64,000 bases of DNA from Lindgomyces ingoldianus (taxonomy: Eukaryota > Ascomycota > Dothideomycetes > Pleosporales > Lindgomycetaceae). Position numbers and translations under genes: made by a program. The stretch's first letter is position 1. Each line of letters begins with the position of its first letter. A model generated the notes under the pieces. That model searched no databases. It had not been told where the DNA came from and was given only the letters and a program-made list of their open reading frames with translations. The stretch is from NCBI RefSeq assembly GCF_010093535.1, contig NW_022985246.1, positions 13,819-77,818 of the forward strand, written 5' to 3'. This document shows positions 49,752 to 62,099 of the stretch, in pieces.

Positions 49752-52700
49752 TGTAATGACAAGCACTGTCTCTACTACTGTATAGAGCTGGGGAAGCAAG
49801 GCAGAGTAGGTCAGCTCTATTTTAGCTACACTAAGATAGAGAGGAGAAAGGGAGCTTTAAGGGCAGCTCTGCAGAAGAAGTGCTTGCGGCGCTAAGGCGC
49901 TAGTAAGGACACTAGCGCTAAGCAAACTAATAGCGTTGCGCTAGTCACACCCCCTATATCCTAATTAGCTGCACAGGCAGCTTGTCATGTGACGCGCGAC
50001 AGAGCTCTCTGCGTAGGACTGTTACATCACCCCCTTCTAAGGCAGTCTTATCTCTAAGACTAGGTAGTTTAGCGCCTCTATATTAGTCTTTAAACTAGTT
50101 AAGACCTTAGTGTAGGTTAATTATTAACCTCTATAGGTTCTATATCTTTGCCTTTTTTATATGCTTGCAACTAGGCGTCTAGTCGCGCTGGCAGACTAGG
50201 CTTAGTAGGATATGCTTAGTAGAAGTCCCTTACCTTATGCAGAGCTCTAAGGAATCTGTTAGCATTATACTAGGTAGGGTTAGGATCATAGCCTACCTAT
50301 AAGGCTTAGTATTAGAGACGCCTGCGGTAGACATGACTATCTAGGATGTTCTAAACCTACTACTTAGGGTAACTGTTAACCTTAATTAGCTTCTCTAGAG
50401 GCTTAACCTAACCTAGCAGTGTTGTAGGTGCTGCCTACTGTAGGCAGTCTATGTGGAAGACGTTGTGCATCCTTATGTACAAAGGGAGCTTAAGCTAGTA
50501 CAAATAACCTCTTATGCCTATAATTAAATAGGGCCTGTACATCTGCTAGTTAAGCTTCTAGCTAAGGCGCCCTATAGTAAAGCCCTTAGGAGTTATATAT
50601 ACCTTATTACCTACTATAAAGTTAGGCTTATGCTGCTTTTTATTTACCTAAGCTGCTTACTGCTTTTAGGCTTAAGTAATGCCCTTTTTTATAATCTTAA
50701 TTGCTTGTTGTACAGTGTTGTAGTAGAGCTTAGCATAGCTTTAAGCCTCTTTACATAAAATCTGCTCTAGCGCAGTTAGTAAGCGTCTTATACGTGCCTT
50801 TTAGTTCTAGTAGTGTGTTAGACAATAGCTAAACTTAATCTTAAACAGTAATAACCCTGTTATCTTATGCAGTAGAGATGCTTAAGCCTAGTCTATGTAA
50901 GGCAGTAGGTCTAACTAGTTGTCCTAGAAGTAATTAATAAATAGACATAGTTGCTAGTTAATATACTAATTTAGCACCTCTATGTTGCTGTTAGTCTAGG
51001 GATAGTAGAGCGTAAAGAGCTTTTGTTTAACACTAGTAAGGCAGTAGAGCTTGTTTATAAATGCAGAGGTAAACTATAGTCTATAGTTAGAGATAATTAA
51101 TTAAGGGGGTCTATAGACACGCTAGATATAGCAATAGTATAGGTCTGCAGCCTTTACAGTAGTAATAGTCTTGTAGCACAGCAGTAAGAAGCAGCGCTTG
51201 CTTAGATAGTCTACTATAATAAACGCATTATTATAGCTAGCTTAATTAAGTAGAAATAACTTAAAATCTATAAAGATATCTTACTATGCTTACTTAAGTA
51301 TTAGTAGTAGCTTAAAGAGCCCTAAGGTCTTGTCTTAAAAGATATAGCTCTACTAACAGGCCTTATAGGCGCTAATATAGGTCTTAACGTTCTAGCTTAT
51401 GCTTAGCTAGTAGTACTGCTTACACAGCAGCTTAGTTATTTTTCTAGTTCTAAGATGTGCAGTAAGTTGCGTTGCATAAATAGCGCAGATAAGGTAGGTC
51501 CTTAAGAACTAGACAGCTAAGACTATAAGCTTCCCTTCCTTTAGTAGTAGGCTCTTAGCATTAAGCTTTTATTACAAGCTAAGATCCTATGCTCTATTAT
51601 AGCAGTATTATAGGCTCCTATAATTCTAATTAGCATCTAGAATCTAATTAATAAGCTTATATAGTTAATTTATTAGCAGTAGCTCTATAAGCTTCTTATT
51701 TAGCAGAGGGGTGCTCTGCAGAGCAGCGCGCAATTAAGTAATAAGACTAACACTAATCTACTCCTAGCTTAAAAAAAAGTAGGTATAAGCAGCCTTATTT
51801 TTTTCTTTTTACATTTTAAGCTTCTCCTACTTTCTTAACAGCACGTCTACAACAACATTAGCAGTGCCTAGGCAGTAGGTTAGCGTAAGGTTAAAGTCTA
51901 CTATTAGCATAGCCTATTATATCTAGTAAGAGGTGAGCTTACGCTTAACAGTAAAGTACTTAAAAGCTTAGTAGTTAGTAATTGCTGTAAACAGCTTATC
52001 TTATTATAGACTTATTACCTACGCTTACTACTTTTATAGGCCTTAGACAACTATAAGCATTTCTTTATTATATATATTATAGTTTATCTGCAGCGGGCTT
52101 ATAGTCTTAGAGTAGAACGCTACAAGGCGCCAGATGCTGTCATCCTGCAGCTGTAATAGTACTCCTGCAACAACTCTATTACTTATGTTAGTCTCTATAC
52201 GCGTCTTATAATCTAGTAAGTAGTGTGTAAGAATGTTGTCTAATAGCATAAAGTCTTTAGCACGCTTAAACACAGCTAACTTGTACTCTCTTAAAGAATG
52301 CTAGGCGCCACACTTAAGCAGCTTTATAAGCAGCTATACAATGCAACTATAGTCCTTAAGAAAGGCGCAGTAGAAGTTGCAGAACTCTAGGAACAACTGC
52401 AGGCTTTTAATTAAAGTTAGTATAGGCTAGTCTTAGATAGCAGCTACCTTAGCAGGGTCTTTGCAGATTCTGTCTATGCTAATAATAAGACCTAGAAATT
52501 TTGTCTTAGTAACTATAAATTTACTCTTTTTAAAGTTAATTTACAGGCTAGCGTCTTACAGACAATATAGGACCTTAGTAACATATGCCTTATGCTGCAG
52601 AGAGTTGTCTAAGTAGATTAAGATATTATTAAAGTAGGCTATACAAAAGTTATTAAGCAGGCTGTGTAAAACCTAATTAATATATTACTAAAAAGTTATA

Positions 52701-55700
52701 GAGCTGTTATAGAGTCTAAAGAGTAGCATATAATACTTATAGTTGCTATAGCGCGTTTAGAAGGTAGTTAGGTCCTTAACCTCTTTAGTAAGCTAGATAT
52801 AATAGAACGCCTATTATATGTTAAGCTTAGTAAAGACCTTAGCTATAGCTAGCTATGTAAGCATTTTCTAGATTAGGGGTATTAAGTAAGTGTTTTTTTT
52901 TATAATTATGTTAAGCTTATAATAGTTTATGTAAAACCTCTACCCCTTTCCTAGCTTCTTAGTAAACAAGACTAGAGAAGCGTAGCTAGTGTTGCTGTGC
53001 GTGATAAATCTGCGTTGCAGGTAGTTGTCTAGATAGTCCTTAACTAGCCTAAGCTGCTCTAGAGACATGCTGTATAGCAGGCTGCTTAATAGGGTGTTCT
53101 CTGCTGTTAGCTTAATATTATAGTTAACACTAGGTTAGTGTAGTAGCAGTTTATTTAAGTCTTTTTTTAAGAAGTAAGCTAGCGTAGCTCTAGCGTACGC
53201 AGAGGATAGTAACTTCTTAAGCATTAGCTGTTAAAGCTTATTCTTAGAATTAACTATTATAGGTGCTTAGCAGTTCTTAATTAGTTAATTAACCTTGTAG
53301 ACGCTAATATGTCTAATTACAACATCTCTACACCTTATGTGTAGCATAAACGCAGCAGCGTTAATTATGTTTACTTTTAGCCCTACTTTAGCAAGTGCTT
53401 TTTTAGATACAGCTAGTTAACATTAGCGCGCTTAATTAGCGCTAGGGGGTATTAGTTAAAGATTAAGTTACTTCTTTATTTTTTTTAAGTTTTACTGCTA
53501 ATTATGCTTTTAAGTTAATTAAAGTTAGTATTAATTAATTTTTAATATCTTTATAAACTTATTTTATTAGTTAGTGTTTACTTAATAAGATTAGTTAATC
53601 TGTAGAGACATGCTATATGTAGAGATAATAATATTACGCTTATAGTCCTATGTCTAATTATTATTTAGCTACTAAATTAATTATTTCTTATAGTTAATCT
53701 AAACGCTAGCCTTTTTAAGGACCTTATAGCTTATAATTAAGTTATAATAGCCTATGTTATAGGGGATAAAGAGTGTAGGCAGCTAGTAGCTGTTAATTAC
53801 TAGATCTGTGTAAAAGTACTTGTCTACCTGTCTGTTTAGTTAATTGTTATATCCTATAATAAAGATAGACTTAATGCTAAGCATCTTAGGCTGTAGGTGC
53901 TTCTAGATTGTCTGCAGGTGTTATAGGTAGATTAGATTGTAGCTGCTAGCCTCTGTGTTAATAAGACTGTTTAAGCGTACAGTAATTCCTCTAGCAGAGA
54001 CGCAGTAGAGCAGCATAAAAGGCTTACTGCTAAATAGCAGCTTACATAGCTTTTGCGCTAGCGCTTTGTCTATTAACTCTAGGGAGAAGACTTTCTTTAG
54101 AGTAAGTTTTTCTCTAATTTACTGTCTTTACTAGAGCTTGCAGCGTCTAGCTCCTACGCTGCTTCTATAGCCTTGCTTTTAGCGCAGGTGTAAGAGTAGT
54201 TACAACTTATATGTCTTAGCTAATAGCATAAGTAGTAGGTTACAGCATTTTTTATTAAAGCTGCCTGCGCTTAGGGTGTTGCTAGAGTTATTAAGGCAGT
54301 AGTAGTAGTAGCAGGTTAAAGAATGTTCTAACGTGTAAGCTTTTTTTTACCTCTTTGCGCATGTTGCGCGCTTAACTCTGCAGCGGACCTCTGTAGTAAG
54401 AAGGATATCTAGTAGGCTTACTTTATATAATTAAAGAAGCTAACTGTTAGGTTATTATAGTAGGTCTTTATATATACTTAAAGCTAACTTAATAAAGTGT
54501 TATAGATCTTATTTTTCTACTGCTTAAGTAGCAGCTTAGCTTTATTTATAAAGCATGTAAACTAGGCCTTAAAGTCTTTAAAATTTTAAGATAGCTTTAT
54601 CTTAAGCTAGTAAAGCTTAGTCTTAGCTTTTATTTACTAGTTAGTATTTTTAAAGCTTTTTTTTAAAAAGCTTATAATATTTTTAGTTATTACTAGCTTA
54701 CTTTACTACTTTTAAGCTTTAAAGTAAGAAACTAGTTAACTTAGCACTTAACTACTTACCTTACTTTTAGTATAGTGTACTTAAGTGTTTTTCTTCTTTA
54801 TAAGGTTACTATCTGTAGGTATAAAGTAGTCTGTGTTATAAAGTAGCTTGCCTATTAGAAGGTCTTTTTAGTAATTAAATTTAACATTATTTTTACTTAT
54901 AAACCTAGGCAGATCCTCTGCTTTAGCTAATAGTTTTAGCCTAGCTCTCTAGCTTATAGTACTAATATAAAAAAAGTTAGGCGTTTTTAGCGTAGCTAGG
55001 TTAAATTGCAGTTACTTTCTTAGTGTAGTTAGTGTAAGTGTGCCTTTTAGCGCTTAATAAGCTCTATCTAAGAGAAATAATTAATTACACGCTAGTGTAG
55101 CAGCAGCTTTAAGTCTTTTAACTTTATCTTTATAATTAGCTAGGTATTTAAGAGTTTTATTTAGTAGGCTTTAAAGCTTTTATAGCTTTTTACTAACCTT
55201 TACTTACTTAGCTTTTGCTATATTAACTGCTTTAGTAAAAGTATTAGTATAGTTTTAGTAAGCTTACACTTTTAATAACTGCTATAGTAGCTTATTTACT
55301 ATAACTATGTAATTTGCAGCTATAAGGTTTAGTAGGTCTAGGCAGAAGCTAATTAAATTATAATTAGTAGTACTATAGGTAATAGCCTCTGTCTAGAATA
55401 ATAGTGCTTTTCTAGTCTACTAAGTGCGCGCGCGCATAGTCTTAATAGCGTAGTCCTCTTTAAACACATTGTTAGCGTAGAACTAGGCCTAGCATAGCAG
55501 CGTCCTTAGTTTAGGCGTATAAGTGTTGCTAGTAGGCTAGGTAGTAGAATTAACATGTATTTTAATTCTTAACAGCTTTTTTATTCTAGTGCTCTTAGCT
55601 TCTTCCCTCTACTCTAGGGTCTAGCAGTCTGCAGAGGTATAGTGTAGTGTGAGCCCTAGGTCTAGTGACGGTGGGGCTGATAGTTAATTAGTGGTGGGTT

Positions 55701-56330
55701 TGTACGTGGGTTTGTACAGAGCCTGCAGCTCTCTTCGCGTTGTTGCAGTAGTAGTTAGTACAGTAGGCCCCCCTCTACAGTTAATTTAAACTAGAGCAGC
55801 AGCACTCCTAGCTTAAAGCTTCTTAATAAGGTGTAATAATCTAATTATTGCTTAGTGTTGCTTTTATAGTTACCTAGCCTAACTAGGGCTTTAAGGCAGA
55901 TAGCTATTATTAATAAACAAAGGCTTAGCTTAGTTATACTAGCAGATCTGTCTAAGTAAGAGTTAGTTAGTAGATTAAGCTTTTAGAGCTAACTACATAG
56001 TAGACCTAGATATTATGTTGCTATTTTTTAGCTAAATAAGATAATCTTAGTATAATGTAATAACAAGCACTGTCTTTACTACTATATAGAGCTAGGAAAG
56101 TAAGGTAGAGTAAGTTAGCTCTATTTTAGCTACACTAAGATAAAGAGGAGAAAGGGAGCTTTAAAAGCAGCTCTGTAGAAGAAGTGCTTACAGCGCTAAG
56201 GCGCTAGCAAGGACGCTAGCGCTAAGCAAACTAATAGCGTTGCGCTAGTCGCACCCCCTATATCCTAATTAGCTGCACGGGCAGCTCGTCATGTGACGCG
56301 CGACAGAGCTCTCTGCGTAGGACCGTCACA
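49752..56330 (-). mobile_element. Full-length Ty3/gypsy element on the minus strand
   Basis: LTRs 49752-50026 and 56056-56330 are 275 bp each, with TAAAC duplicated at 49747-49751 and 56331-56335. The complement of the purine tract AGAAGGGGGT lies just inside the left LTR, so the element reads leftwards. A minus-strand frame at 52043-52273 keeps the RT/RNase H junction, with AFYSKTISPLQINYNIYNKE, typical of gypsy RNase H. The rest is interrupted by stops. It is somewhat less AT-rich than the copia elements. Confidence 0.92.
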
Positions 56331-56607
56331 TAAACTATAGAAAGCAAATCTCTATATAAAAGGCAAAACTCTGCTATCTAAAAACTAGCTTATTAAATTT
56401 AATAAAAAGAAGATTTAGCTTATATAAAATAAAGCTACTCTTACTTAAAAAAGTTAGGTAAAAGACTTTAATATAATTAATGCTATAGTAGAGGATACTG
56501 CATAATAGTATGTTATATAAAGAGCTAAAGAAGTATATATTACCTTAGTGTGTTAACTAGAGGCAGCATTTAATCTCTTAGTTACTACTTAAATTACAGA
56601 CTCTTTA

Positions 56608-57707
56608 ATGTACTTTACAGGCGAGTTGCTTACACACCAAAGTTGCTTACTTTTACTAAGACCCTACTAAACTACTTTTCCTACACTAATGTATTTCTAA
56701 AAACACTACTTAGACGCGCTAAAAGAATGTTAGATATAGCTTACACTCTAAGCTTTTAAATAAAATATAAAACTCTTAAAGAAACATACTATAGCTATGT
56801 ATAAAGTTTTTTAAAAAATAATAAATAACTATAGCGCTAGCTAACTTTTATAAGCTAATTTTACAGCTAACTTACAGAGGCTAGGTAATAAAAAAAAAGT
56901 AGGTAATTATTAAAACTATACTTAAGCTATATGCGTAAGGATTTTCCTCTTAGATAAAATTTATAGCTAATATAGCTAATTCTTTACGCGCTAAGCGTAA
57001 TCTAAGCTATGTTAGCATAAACTAGCCTAGTATGTTTAAGAAGTGTTATCTAGACTTTAAAGTAACATTTATGCGTAGTACAACTATAAAAGAGCTTTCT
57101 ATAAGGGTTCTAGAGTAATTTAGAGCAGGTTTAGCCTTATAGAGAATATTAAAGCTAAGTATAGCATCTAAGATAATAACATGTACAACTTTAGCAAAAT
57201 AGGCTTTATTATAAGCTAAATATCTATTAACTATACTTACGCTTAAAACTTTACTTTAAGCTTTAAATAACACTTTATAAATGTACTAGGCTAGTTTATG
57301 CTAATATAGCCTAGATTATACCTAGCGCGCAAAGAATTAGCTATATTAGCTATAAATGCTATCTAAAAGGAAAATCCATGCGTATATAGCTTAAGTATAG
57401 TCTTAATAATTACCTACTTTTTCTTATTGCCTAGCCTTTGTAAGTTAGCTGTAGAATTAGCTTGTAAAGGTTATCTAGCGCTATAGTTATTTATTATCTT
57501 TTAAGAGACTCTATATATAGCTATAGCATGTTTCTTTAAAAGTTTTATGTCTTATTTAAAAGCTTAGAGCGTAAGCTGTATCTAACATTCTTTTAGCGCG
57601 TCTAAGTAGTATTATTAGAAATGCATTAGTGTAAGAAAAGTAGTTTAGTAGAGTCTTAGCAAAAGTAAGCAACTTAGGTGTGTAAGCAACTTGCCTGTAA
57701 AGTACGT
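56608..57707. mobile_element. Foldback element with arms of about 500 bp, TA target site
   Basis: The ends are ATGTACTTTACAGG and the complement of ACGTACTTTACAGG, and the two arms are inverted copies for about 500 bp each. Comparison with the undisturbed copia sequence near 19450 shows the insertion point exactly: TA is duplicated at 56606-56607 and 57708-57709. No coding capacity seen. The TA target suggests mobilisation by a Tc1/mariner-superfamily transposase. Confidence 0.85.
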
Positions 57708-58735
57708 TACATAAAAATATTAAAGCTCTTAACATATGTATTTAGTAGCAGATAGATAATAGCAGTAAAAAACTTACTTTTATACTATTATAACTTAACT
57801 ACATAAAGCTATTTATTTTTATAAATAAATTATTTACTAATAATAAAAACTTTAGCTTATAGCTAGAATTCTTAATTATATTAAGTAATAAAAACTAGAT
57901 AAAATAAAGTAACTACTTTAAAATACTAGGCAACATTATATACTAGAATTCTACTAAGTGTAAAAGAGTATATAGAAGTGTTATTACTAGTAAACTATAT
58001 AAAATAGTTAAAAAGTTTAATAATATAATTACTTTTAAGAGAACTATATAGTAGATTATATAGATGCTTAAACTACTACTAATTCTAGTAGTAATTTACA
58101 TAGATTTAAAGTTTTTATATAATTACTTTATTAAGCTAGGCACTACTAGTAAAAAATAACTTATAAATAATATTATATTACTCTATAAATTATGTAAAAA
58201 AAGAGAGATTATATTAAATAAGTAAATTAATAGTAAAAATAACTTTATAAATGCATGTATTAAAAAAACACTAAATTAGGCTCTTTAATAATTAGTCTTA
58301 ACTAACTGCCTCTTTATTTAAATAAAAGCATTTATAGACTAGCTAGATTCTATACATAAAGATGCCTTAGACTAACTAGACTAAGAACACTTTTATATAA
58401 GGCTTATTTTCTTTTTATTTTTTTTATTGCACACACCTTTCTATGTAAAGACCCTATACTATTTTTTTATAAAATCCTGCACAAACAGCCTGTACACTGC
58501 TAGACATTTATAGAATAACTGTATAAAGCTAAATAATAAAAGCTTAAACACTTTATATTATTTATAAAGCTATTTATAAAGTATAACTAGGTTATTTTAA
58601 TATACAGCATTACTAGAGCAAGTTCTAATAAATAGAGTAAAGTATAGGCAGAACATATTTAGATAGACCTGCATAAATAGAAGAGAGGTAACTAGTATAG
58701 AAGGTAACTTTTTAGGCATAACAGAAAGTTGCTAG

Positions 58736-59012
58736 TGTTTATATATAGTAATAGTGTTACAGTCTAGATAGTTATTACGCAAGAGAAGGATTATATAGCT
58801 ATGTTATATAATGCTTATGTGTAAACCTCTATGCGCGAACATCTAGATATTCTCTTTTTCCTCTGTACAGAGAAGAAGACAGAGCAATAGAACTAGAAAC
58901 ATGTTGCCTCCACTCTACCTACTTTGTACGCTGTGCACACTGTACACTACTCTTACTCTTGCTACTTAAGTGCTTATACTATAAGCAGCTAGCTAAAAGA
59001 GCCTATTTAATA
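58736..59012 (+). mobile_element. 3' LTR of the interrupted copia
   Basis: 277 bp, related to the 280-bp LTRs at 20472 and 47234 but more decayed at its left half. No convincing target duplication can be assigned because the element's left end is rearranged. Confidence 0.8.
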
Positions 59013-61084
59013 AAAAGTACAATTTCTTTACTATCTTTATTAAGTTTATTAAAGTAGAAAGTTAAATTTCTCTAGCACTCTCTTTTCTACTGTAGCTAGT
59101 AAGCGCTACTGCTTTACTTAGGCGCTACTGCTTTACTTAGGCGCTTATTACTCTTAGCTTACCCCTCTTTAGGCTGCTTACCTGCTGCTTAGTCACGTTG
59201 CCTAGCGCTTCTCTAACAGCAAATCGCATTTATTTATAAGTTAGACATAGCTTTACAATTTTATTAAGTCTAGATAAGAGAGATGCTTAGAGCTAGGTTT
59301 TAGACTATAGGCTTTATTTTAGAAGGGGGACAGAATTGTCCTCTAAGGACTAGGGACGAAACAGGCTTCTTTATTATGCACTCTTTCTTCTCTCTGCACT
59401 AACATACACCTCTAGTGTCTTAAGACGCTAGCGCTGTCTATCTTTAGTAAAGTAGCTTGTGCTATGCTTTTGTACTATAAAGACATTGTTATGCTGCTAG
59501 GTTAAACCTACTTAACTACCTTAGCTATTACTATAACAGTGTTATCTTCTTAGTAGTATTACTGTTACTTTTAGAGCTTTATACTATCTCTTTCTCTATT
59601 TCCTACACTAACATTGCTGCACTTTCGAAATGCTATAGAATATTTTACTAGAGGCCTTCTTTAAGCGTGCTAGTTATCATGCAGCTATAGCAAAAAAGAA
59701 AGACGTTGTTAATAGAAAAGAGATTTTAAAAAAACTTTAGCTAGAGATAAAGAAAAACTATAAGCGCACGTTAGCGCTATAGAATTAGTGCACCCTACTA
59801 ATAGGAAACTTTAACACTAGATATAAGAAGTTAAATCTAGGATTAAGTCTAAACTATATTAAAACATCTAAGAACTACGTTATGTCTATTGCACTTAGAA
59901 TTGTAGGTAGGTATAGCGATGAAAAGCTAGGCTTGTAGACTGTAGTCTAGTTGTGATGACAAGCACTGTCTCTACTACTGTATAGAGCTAGGGAAGCAAG
60001 GTAGAGTAGGTCGGCTCTATTTCAGCTAAACTAGGATGGGGAGTGAAGGAGGCGAAGGGTTTTCGCGAGAGAAAAGCTTGCGCAACGCCAAGGCGCTAGC
60101 GCACTCGCTTAACCCTTAGCGAGATCATGTGACTAGTAGCGGAGCTTGACAAGCAGCACCGTCACACTAGTACTACAAAGGACGAGGCAGGGTAAGCAGG
60201 TTAGTAAGCAATTTGCAGATAACAGCAGAGCTAAACATTAGAGAAGTGCAGGTACTAGATGCTTCTAAGATTGCAGCTAGGCAAGTTAATAGGTATACAG
60301 AGTAAGAGTAAGAACTTAACTGTTTGTTATTTAAGATGTTGCACTTGTAACGTAGCAACAGTTTTTTAACCTAATAGCAAAGAGACTACTAGCTATAGGT
60401 GAAGAGCTACAAGCTTAGCATTTAGAGCTACGTGTAGAATATACGCGATAATAATTATGTAGAACGTGCTAGGCAGTTTTAATTAAAGGTTCTAACTATA
60501 GTAGCAAGTTATTGTCTATTTCTACTAGGTTCTAAAAGTGTTCTCTTTGATAAAAATAGTGTTTAGCAGCCTTAGCATTTTAGTACCTAAAACAGGAACT
60601 ACGACATTATAACTAGAATTAGAAGTTTTATTAACTTAAAACACTATAAGCTTACTGTTTCTATAAAGAGAAAGTTCTAGATACTACACTGCTTAAACAA
60701 TAGATAAATTAGCAAATAGATCTAATACAAACAAGTAAATATCTCTCTAGTTATGCCTAACAGTTCTAGAGCTCTAATAGAAGGCTTAGAAGAGGTAGAG
60801 GAAGGCAATGCGTATGCAGAAGCTTGCTAGCCTATACAAGCATATAGATAAATTGCTTAAGAAGGAGTTGGATAGGCTAAATAAATGCATAGAGACGGAA
60901 CAAGTAGAACAACTTCTATAGTAATAGCAAATTAGTTTTAAACTAACTATAGCTAGTAAATTGCATATAACTTAATACGTATATACAAAGGATCTTATAA
61001 AAGCTTAGAGCTTTAAAAAAGGTTTTCTAAGCTTAATCTTCTATATTACTATTACAGTGTAATAGATATTAGGTACGTAACTAT
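59013..61084. other. Unidentified decayed sequence, split by a solo LTR
   Basis: Two 19-bp copies of GCGCTACTGCTTTACTTAG stand in tandem near 59105-59142. From about 59640 the plus strand has protein-like stretches broken by stops, rich in Lys, Arg and Leu, continuing after the solo LTR at 59952-60166. I could not assign a family; a decayed transposon is likely from context. No intact gene is present. Confidence 0.45.
59952..60166 (-). mobile_element. Solo LTR of a gypsy family, 215 bp
   Basis: Its ends match the LTRs of the minus-strand gypsy at 49752-56330 (TGTGATGACAAGCACTG at the left, CCGTCACA at the right), while the middle differs, so it is a related subfamily. CTAGT is duplicated at 59947-59951 and 60167-60171. 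The strand is taken from the related full element. Confidence 0.88.
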
Positions 61085-61428
61085 TGTAACGGCGCAGGCA
61101 AGACAATGGGTCCGAATGCGGAGGGAATCTACTTAGAGGCATATGGGAGTGCGTGGGGACTCTGAACCTGGGAATGCCATTGACACCTATAGGCCTTGTA
61201 CAAAAGGATATCAGAAAACTACTAAGCTAGCTACAAGGCGAGGTGCGACTAAATACATGAGGGAATAGGGGTACAGCAGGGGGCAGGGCAGAGTCGGAGC
61301 CAATACAGGGGCCTTCCGGAGGTTCCGGGCGACCTGACGATTCATGAGAATCGAGTCAGGGTCGGAGCCGATACAGGGACCCTTCGGATAGGTTCCGGGC
61401 GACCCGAGATGGAACGAGAATCGTTACA
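61085..61428. mobile_element. GC-rich solo LTR, 344 bp, with internal duplication
   Basis: It begins TGTAACG, ends CGTTACA and has ACTAT duplicated at 61080-61084 and 61429-61433. It is much richer in GC than everything around it. It contains a roughly 65-70 bp direct duplication (about 61289-61355 and 61356-61425) in which each unit carries GTCGGAGCC, an AATACAGGG/GATACAGGG stretch and GGTTCCGGGCGACC. Confidence 0.82.
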
Positions 61429-61459
61429 ACTATAAGCATTTTGCCTTCTTGTAACTACT

Positions 61460-61760
61460 AGCAATAAACTTGTAAGAATGCTTGTCTAGAGTAACAAATC
61501 TAACTAGGACAGTTTGCCTAGAAGACAAAGACTAGGATGTCTCTCTAAGGCAACAAAGACTAGGATGTCTCTTTAAGGTAATAGTAACTAGAATGCTTGT
61601 CTAGAACAACAAAGACTAGGACGTCTGTCTAGGGCAACAAATTTAACTAAGATATCTATCTAGAGCAATTAATCTAACAGAGACAATTCTCCTAGAAGAA
61701 AAAGTTAGAAATGCCTCTCTAGAGCAACATATCTAACTAGAATGTTTTAACTAAGACACA
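61460..61760. repeat. Degenerate tandem repeat, unit of about 30-35 bp
   Basis: Repeated variants of a unit of the form AACAAAGACTAGGATGTCT followed by CTCTAAGGC, about eight to nine copies with substitutions and small indels. It may belong to the LTR or leader of an unrecognised element. Confidence 0.7.
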
Positions 61761-62007
61761 AATCTAGAGACATTAATAACTAAGAATTAATTAATACATA
61801 GATTAGTTTACACTATAAATACAAGCGCCTCTCTCTACTTTTAGAACTACACTGTTTTCTCTAGTTAAGGTAACGTCTACTCTTTAAATTTTAATTTAGA
61901 TTCTCTATTTATAGTTCTAATATAGTAGTAGCGAGAAGCTATAAAGAACTGTACTAATTCTAGAGAGTTAGCAAAGTAGCTAGTATTTATACTTATTCTC
62001 TAGCTAG

Positions 62008-62090
62008 ACTTCGGAGCTCTTAGTCTCTAGGCTAACTATATACTATACAAGAGAGAAGCTATGCCTAATAAGTAAATAGTGCTAATAATG
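62008..62090 (-). mobile_element. Fragment of the copia LTR seen in the PKS
   Basis: It shares CTATATACT, AAGCTATGCCTAAT and AGTGAATAGTG-like words in the same order as 7818-7895, with RIP-type differences. Only the middle of the LTR is recognisable. Confidence 0.5.
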
Positions 62091-62099
62091 TCTTTATTA

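Larger units (their letters stand above)
49268..59012 (+). mobile_element. 3' part of a copia element, forward orientation, with two nested insertions
   Basis: From 49268 the sequence follows the copia interior from about 18660 on, is interrupted at 49752-56330 by a gypsy and at 56608-57707 by a foldback element, and ends in a 3' LTR (58736-59012) ending TTTAATA, an altered TTTAACA. RNase H relics are near 57880-58260. The 5' half is absent: at 49268 it meets a piece of the same family in reverse orientation. Confidence 0.82.

Noticed and set aside
52043..52273. Minus-strand open frame as a host gene
   Set aside because: It is the RT/RNase H segment of the gypsy element at 49752-56330.
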